From Burkholderia sp. Ax-1719 (lineage in GTDB: Bacteria > Pseudomonadota > Gammaproteobacteria > Burkholderiales > Burkholderiaceae), in assembly GCF_011753055.1 (NCBI RefSeq), contig NZ_VWWJ01000002.1:124001-188000 (forward strand): a DNA stretch of 64,000 bases, written 5' to 3'. Of this stretch, positions 59,717 to 64,000 are shown piece by piece (position 1 is the stretch's first letter; every line of letters begins with the position of its first letter). The notes under the pieces are model-generated. The model made no database searches and had not been told where the DNA came from. It saw only the letters and a program-made list of their open reading frames with translations. The position numbers and the translations under genes were made by a program.

Positions 59717-60673
59717 CTAGCGGACTGAGGGCAGAATTGTGGCGGGAGCGAGATCGAGTTCTCTCGTGTAAGCGTCCAGATGCTCTCCTACGTGCACCTT
59801 CAACATCTCGACGAACCGTTTGATTTTTGCGTCGACGAACTGTCGCGATGGGTAGACAGCGTAGACGTTGCGGACATGCGAGTGGTACTGCGGCAAGACG
59901 CGAACGAGCGCGCCGCTGTGCAGGTCATCGATCGCTGAGAATGCGGCGAGTAGACCGATGCCTGCGCCATCTCGAAGGGCTTGTGACATAGCGTCCATAT
60001 CGTTGACACTCAAGTGTGGGCCGGCAGGGCGAAAAGTCGCATCGCCCTCAGCGCTCCTGAGATGCCACTCGTCGGGTGCGTAATCGACTGTCCCAAGCAG
60101 AAGGCATTGATGGTCGACAAGGTCTTCCGGGCACGTCGGTGCCGGATGGGCCGCCAGATACTCAGGCGATGCCGCGAGGATGCAATGGCTGCTGCCGATG
60201 TTCTGGCTGACGTAGGCCGAATCGGGCAGCGTCCGCGTAATCACGATACCAACGTCAAGCTGCTCTTCGAGCAGATTCGGCATACGCTGGGACAGTAGCA
60301 GCTCGACCGAGACTTCCGGATACGCGTTGCGATACGCCATAACGGCACGCGTCACGAGATTGCGCCCAAGCCCGGGCACCGAGTGGACGCGCAGGGTGCC
60401 GCGCGGCTCAAGCAGGGCGTCTCGTGCTTCGGCTTCGGCGTGTTCCACGTCGGTCAGGATGGCGACACACCGGTCGTAGAACCGCCGGCCCGCGTCCGTG
60501 ATGACGAGGCGGCGCGTCGAGCGCTGCATGAGCCGCGTGTCCAGCGACTCCTCAAGCACCGAAACCGCGCGCGAGATGTTCCCCACGGTCGTATCGAGAT
60601 GGTTCGCGACGGCGGTAAAACTGCCCATCTCGACGACTTTTGCAAAAACCGACATGTTATATAACTTGTCCAT
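59717..60673 (-). CDS. LysR-family transcriptional regulator
   Basis: The 318-residue product has an N-terminal HTH (KLYNMSVFAKVVEMGSF, VGNISRAVSVLEESL) and an effector domain of the group that often controls aldehyde or aromatic metabolism. It is divergent from the aldehyde dehydrogenase operon; a 17-bp palindrome lies between them. It probably regulates that operon. Confidence 0.9.
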   Translation of the reverse strand: MDKLYNMSVFAKVVEMGSFTAVANHLDTTVGNISRAVSVLEESLDTRLMQRSTRRLVITDAGRRFYDRCVAILTDVEHAEAEARDALLEPRGTLRVHSVPGLGRNLVTRAVMAYRNAYPEVSVELLLSQRMPNLLEEQLDVGIVITRTLPDSAYVSQNIGSSHCILAASPEYLAAHPAPTCPEDLVDHQCLLLGTVDYAPDEWHLRSAEGDATFRPAGPHLSVNDMDAMSQALRDGAGIGLLAAFSAIDDLHSGALVRVLPQYHSHVRNVYAVYPSRQFVDAKIKRFVEMLKVHVGEHLDAYTRELDLAPATILPSVR

Positions 60674-61044
60674 CCCACCTGTCCCTTTCGTCTGAGTTCA
60701 CCGTACCGGCTTCTGTGCTGCGGGTGCCGCGTGGCTTTGGGGCGCCTGACGCCCGGCCATCATAGGCGAGCGCCATTCTGCATGCCGGTAAGCGTAACCG
60801 AACGCAGCTCGCGGATTTTCCCTCTCACGGAAAGAATCATTCTTTCTACCCTGGCTAAAACCGGGGAGCCATCCCGCCTAGACTGGGTTCCGCAGACAGG
60901 CACTCACTGACAGTTTCAAGCAGCCTCAAGCCAGAACGGCATCCCTCCCGATTCGCGGATTCGATTTCGCCGCGAGGAGCTCGAATGTCTGGCAAGGCAT
61001 GAGTGCCAATTAATTCGAATTGCTAACTATATTGAGGATGGAAA
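60674..61044. other. Divergent control region of LysR and aldehyde dehydrogenase genes
   Basis: These 371 bases hold no coding frame that I recognise. The palindrome at 60830-60846 is the main feature. The segment 61008-61044 is A+T-rich and has GAGGATGG before the start, giving a usable RBS. Confidence 0.5.
60830..60846. promoter_or_regulatory. 17-bp palindromic operator candidate
   Basis: GAAAGAATCATTCTTTC is a perfect palindrome around one central base. It lies in the divergent region, 157 bases from the LysR start and 199 from the dehydrogenase start, and is a candidate LysR site. Confidence 0.5.
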
Positions 61045-62481
61045 ATGAACGCTCACTACGACTCCCTTTATCTCTTCATCAACGGTGAATGGATTGCAGC
61101 CAGCGAACGCGACACTGCCAGGGTTGTGAATCCCGCGACATTACAGGAACTGGGCCGCGTGCCGCTTGCAACGGCGGCGGACCTCGACCTGGCGCTGCAC
61201 GCCGCTAAGCGTGCTTTCGACGTCTGGCGCAACACCGTGCCCGCAGAGCGCGCACGCATCCTCAAGAATGGCGCGAACCTGATTCGCGAGCGTTCAGAGC
61301 ACATCGCCGAATTGCTGACGCTCGAAGAGGGCAAGCCGCTCGCCGAAAGCCGCGATGAAGTGCTGCGTGCCGCCGAATACTTTGAATGGTTCGCCGAGGA
61401 AGCGCGTCGCATCGACGGTCGCGTTGTCCCGTCGAACCGCCCTGGCGTGCAGCAACTGGTGAAGAAGCAGGCCATCGGGCCGGTCGCCGCTTTTACGCCG
61501 TGGAATTTTCCGGCTATCACGCCTGCCCGCAAGCTCTCGGCGGCGCTGGCCGCAGGATGCAGCGTCATCATCAAGCCGGGCGAGGAAAGTCCCGCGACGG
61601 CGCTCGCGCTCGCCCGTGCACTGGACGATGCAGGGCTGCCCAAGGGCGTGTTGCAGGTCGTGTTCGGCGTGCCCGATGAGGTGTCGAAGACGCTCATCGC
61701 TTCTCCGATTATCCGGAAGGTGACTTTCACGGGCTCCGTTCCGATTGGCCGCCTGCTTGCCGCACGCGCTGCCGAAGGCGTAAAGCCGATAACGCTCGAA
61801 CTTGGCGGTCATGGCCCGGTATTGGTGTTCAAGGACGCCGACGTCGAACGGGCCGCCGTCGAAGGCGCGGCGAACCGCTTCCGTGGTACGGGCCAGGTGT
61901 GCATCTCCTCGACGCGTTTCCTGATTCAGCGCGAGGTCTACGACGAGTTTGTTGGGCACTTCGTGTCGGCTACCCTGGCGCTCAAGGTGGGTGACGGCAT
62001 GCAGCCCGGCACGCAGGTCGGGCCACTCGCGAATCCGCGCCAGATTGCCAAGATGGAAGAACTCGTCGCCGATGCCGTGGCGCGCGGCGCGAAAGTGCTC
62101 GCTGGTGGCAAGCGCATCGCGGGGGAAGGCTACTTCTTCGAACCGACCGTGCTGGCCGACGTGCCGATGGAGGCCCGCGTGATGCACGAAGAGCCGTTCG
62201 GCCCCATTGCGGTACTGATGCGTTTCGACCAGCTGGAAGACGGTCTCGCCGAGGCTAATCGCCTGCCGTATGGCCTCTCGGCTTATGCGTTCACGAACAA
62301 TGCGCGTACCGCCCTCGACGTTGGCGACGGGCTGGAAGCCGGGATGATTGGCATCAACCAGTATCGCATCGTGTCGACTGAGCTGCCTTTCGGCGGCCTC
62401 AAGGAAAGCGGCATCGGCTCCGAAGGCGGCGCAGAGGGTATCGAGTTCTATCTCACCAACAAATTCATCAGCCAGGTTTGA
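61045..62481 (+). CDS. NAD(P)-dependent aldehyde dehydrogenase (succinate-semialdehyde dehydrogenase-like)
   Basis: The 478-residue product is full length. Conserved parts are AFTPWNFPAITPARKLSAAL, FTGSVPIGR, ITLELGGHGPVLVF (catalytic Glu) and GTGQVCISSTRF (catalytic Cys near 286). The C-terminal PFGGLKESGIGSEGG fits the GabD group. The enzyme oxidises an aldehyde to the acid in the cytoplasm; succinate semialdehyde is typical but not proven. It is the first gene of a set with a CMD-family protein and a quinone oxidoreductase. Confidence 0.9.
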   Translation: MNAHYDSLYLFINGEWIAASERDTARVVNPATLQELGRVPLATAADLDLALHAAKRAFDVWRNTVPAERARILKNGANLIRERSEHIAELLTLEEGKPLAESRDEVLRAAEYFEWFAEEARRIDGRVVPSNRPGVQQLVKKQAIGPVAAFTPWNFPAITPARKLSAALAAGCSVIIKPGEESPATALALARALDDAGLPKGVLQVVFGVPDEVSKTLIASPIIRKVTFTGSVPIGRLLAARAAEGVKPITLELGGHGPVLVFKDADVERAAVEGAANRFRGTGQVCISSTRFLIQREVYDEFVGHFVSATLALKVGDGMQPGTQVGPLANPRQIAKMEELVADAVARGAKVLAGGKRIAGEGYFFEPTVLADVPMEARVMHEEPFGPIAVLMRFDQLEDGLAEANRLPYGLSAYAFTNNARTALDVGDGLEAGMIGINQYRIVSTELPFGGLKESGIGSEGGAEGIEFYLTNKFISQV

Positions 62482-62494
62482 GGAGCGCCCAATC

Positions 62495-62824
62495 ATGTCA
62501 AAAGCCAATTTCGACAGTCCGCGCGAAGCCGCGCGCGCATTCACGCCGAAGCTCGCCGCACTTGTCGACGACGTGCTGTTCCCGCAGGTCTGGGCCGACC
62601 CGGCGCTCTCGCCGAGGGACAGAAGCCTCGTGACCGTCGCCGCCCTGATTGTGGGCGGCCACTACGACGAACTCCCCGCGCATCTGCGGCGCGCCGTGAG
62701 CAACGGCGTCACGCGCGAAGAACTCGCCGCAACCATTACCCACCTCGCGTTCTACGCGGGTTTCCCGGCCGCAATTTCGGCTTCCGCCGCGGCGCAATCG
62801 ACGCTCGGCGATGTACAGGCATAA
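62495..62824 (+). CDS. Carboxymuconolactone decarboxylase-family protein
   Basis: The product has 109 residues from ATG 62495 (AGGAG upstream). The CMD fold is shown by SPRDRSLVTVAALIVGGHYDEL, split by HLRRAVSNGVTREELAATITHLAFYAGFP. The CxxC pair of AhpD-type members is absent, so it is not a peroxidase reductant. It lies 13 bases after the dehydrogenase gene and is likely co-transcribed. Function may be a lactone decarboxylation or an unassigned CMD reaction. Confidence 0.87.
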   Translation: MSKANFDSPREAARAFTPKLAALVDDVLFPQVWADPALSPRDRSLVTVAALIVGGHYDELPAHLRRAVSNGVTREELAATITHLAFYAGFPAAISASAAAQSTLGDVQA

Positions 62825-62838
62825 CAGGACACGCAATC

Positions 62839-63824
62839 ATGAAAGCCATCACCTTCAACGAATTCGGCGACGCCGATGTTCTCAAGCTCGCCGACGCTCC
62901 CGACCCGGAGCTGCGCCCCGACGACCTGCTCGTCCGTGTGCACGCAGCAGGCGTGAACCGCGCTGACCTCACGCATCGACGTGGCGGTTACGGCCGGCCG
63001 AATTTCGGCGACTCGACCATCATGGGCTGGAAATCGCGGGTGAAGTGCTGGAAGTCGGCGCCTCGGCCGAAGGCTATAAGGTTGGCGACCGCGTGATGGG
63101 CGTGGTCGGCGGAGGCGCATACGCCGAACTCGCGCGCATCGACTGGCGCATGGCGATGCCGATTCCGGCGCAGCTCGATTACGTGCACGCGGCGGCCATC
63201 CCCGAAGTGTTTGTTACGGCGCACGAAGCGATGATGCATCTCGGACGCCTCAAGCAAGGAGATTCCGTGCTCATTCACGCGGCGGCGGGTGGCGTGGGTT
63301 CTGCTGCGGTCCAGCTCGCATATGCGACGGGCGCGACCGTGTTCGCAACCGCAGAGGCATCGAAGCTCGAACGCGTGGTTCAACTCGGCGCCGACCATGC
63401 TATCGACTACCGCACGCAGGATTTTGCAGCGGTCGTGGCGCAGAAGACAGAAGGGCGGGGCGTCGATGTTGTGATTGACTTCGTGGGTGAGCCGTATTTT
63501 GCGCGCAATATCGCATCGCTCGCGCATGGGGGACGGCTTGTGCAGGTCGGGATTCTAGGTGGCGGTGGGCAGGTGAGTGTCGACCTTGAGACGATTCTGT
63601 ATCGCCACATCCAGATTATCGGTACGGTCATGAAGTCGCGTGCACAGGCTGAAAAACACGCCATGGTGCGACGGTTCCGCGAGCACTGGCTCAATCGGTT
63701 CACCGGCGGCCGGCGCCTCGAACCGGTTGTCGACAGCACCTATCCTCTGGCTCGCGCCGCAGATGCCCACCGACGCATGGAGTCGGCGGTAAATGTGGGG
63801 AAAATCATTCTGACGACGAGTTGA
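62839..63824 (+). pseudogene. Quinone/zinc-type alcohol oxidoreductase (MDR family), frameshifted
   Basis: The N-terminal part reads MKAITFNEFGDADVL to STIMG, then slips into WKSRVKCW. The second part continues in another frame from LEVGASAEGYKVGDRVMGVV to ILTTS. Adding one C after base 63027 restores STIMGLEIAGEVLEVG, the family sequence. The rest is intact: IHAAAGGVGSAAVQLA (NADPH site near residue 150) and TEGRGVDVVIDFVG. The gene is thus a one-base deletion allele, or contains a base-calling error. The restored protein would be about 328 residues, an NADPH:quinone oxidoreductase. Confidence 0.88.
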
Positions 63825-63860
63825 ACTGCGGCGGCAGGCTGCCGGATTCGTTCCGACCTG

Positions 63861-63891
63861 GGAGGCTGAAACTCGTCGAGTTTCAGCCTCC
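63861..63891 (+). terminator. 31-bp near-perfect palindrome after the oxidoreductase gene
   Basis: Bases 63862-63875 (GAGGCTGAAACTCG) pair with 63877-63890 (CGAGTTTCAGCCTC), and 63861 pairs with 63891; only one base separates the arms. It lies 37 bases past the stop. No T run follows, so it may be a terminator or processing stem. Confidence 0.6.
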
Positions 63892-64000
63892 TCGCTGGCG
63901 ATTGAAGCTCGCATCCTGGGCAAAACCCGGTCTCTAATCCTCCTCGACCAGGGTTTTTGGCGAATTGCAACACTTGATGCGAAGAAGTAGAGTATCGCAA

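Overview
This is a high-GC chromosomal or megaplasmid segment from a Burkholderiales bacterium, most likely Paraburkholderia, Caballeronia or Burkholderia. The grounds are codon and GC style, OmpC-type porins, dense LysR regulators and gene families typical of that group; the assignment is inference. No rRNA, tRNA, CRISPR array, insertion sequence or replication origin was seen. Nearly everything encoded is uptake, catabolism or regulation of small molecules, and about 35 kb (24-59 kb) looks like an organosulfur-scavenging island.

Layout. (a) 1-2.1 kb: 5'-terminal part of a benzoylformate-decarboxylase-like TPP enzyme, cut by the window edge, divergent from a LysR regulator. (b) 2.1-14.2 kb: an all-minus-strand catabolic block (lipoprotein hydrolase, Asp/Glu racemase-family protein, MHS transporter, SDR, flavin monooxygenase, polar amino-acid ABC transporter, porin, RidA protein) with a LysR gene at its head. 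(c) 14.3-18 kb: GntR/UTRA regulator divergent from a fumarase/adenylosuccinate-lyase-superfamily lyase and a DctA-type symporter, with two matching palindromic operators between them. (d) 18.2-22.8 kb: a ribose-type sugar ABC transporter. (e) 23-33.5 kb: a secreted hydrolase, a class II aldolase, an SfnR-like sigma-54 activator, an ABC set without its own ATPase, two DszB-like proteins, an SsuD-like monooxygenase and a TonB receptor. (f) 35.8-59.4 kb: further sulfonate/sulfone gene sets: ahpC, DszC/SfnB-like and DszA/NtaA-like flavin monooxygenases, SsuD/SfnG-like monooxygenases, six sulfonate-type binding proteins in the island as a whole, two complete ABC systems, and an operon joining a monooxygenase, class II aldolase, thiol dioxygenase and four-domain rhodanese. 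(g) 59.7-64 kb: LysR regulator divergent from an aldehyde dehydrogenase, a carboxymuconolactone-decarboxylase-family protein and a frameshifted quinone oxidoreductase.

Main result. The 24.3-33.5 kb section reads as one sigma-54 regulon. Five -24/-12 promoters can be read directly (24329-24344 minus, 24614-24629 plus, 30627-30642 minus, 30901-30916 plus, 33464-33479 plus). The three control regions share a 16-bp element TGTTG-N6-CARCA at 24488, 30742, 30772 and 33365, with a weaker copy at 33395. In two regions the paired copies lie exactly 30 bp apart. I infer that these are enhancer sites for the SfnR-like activator encoded at 25496. The regulon includes two DszB-like (2'-hydroxybiphenyl-2-sulfinate desulfinase fold) paralogs. 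The one at 32198 keeps the Cys/His/Arg catalytic set recalled for DszB; the one at 29474 has Ser and Ile in place of Cys and His. With the DszC-like/DszA-like gene pair at 38.5-41.1 kb, the island holds homologs of all three 4S-type desulfurisation enzymes. No flavin reductase is encoded in the window, so FMNH2 must come from elsewhere.
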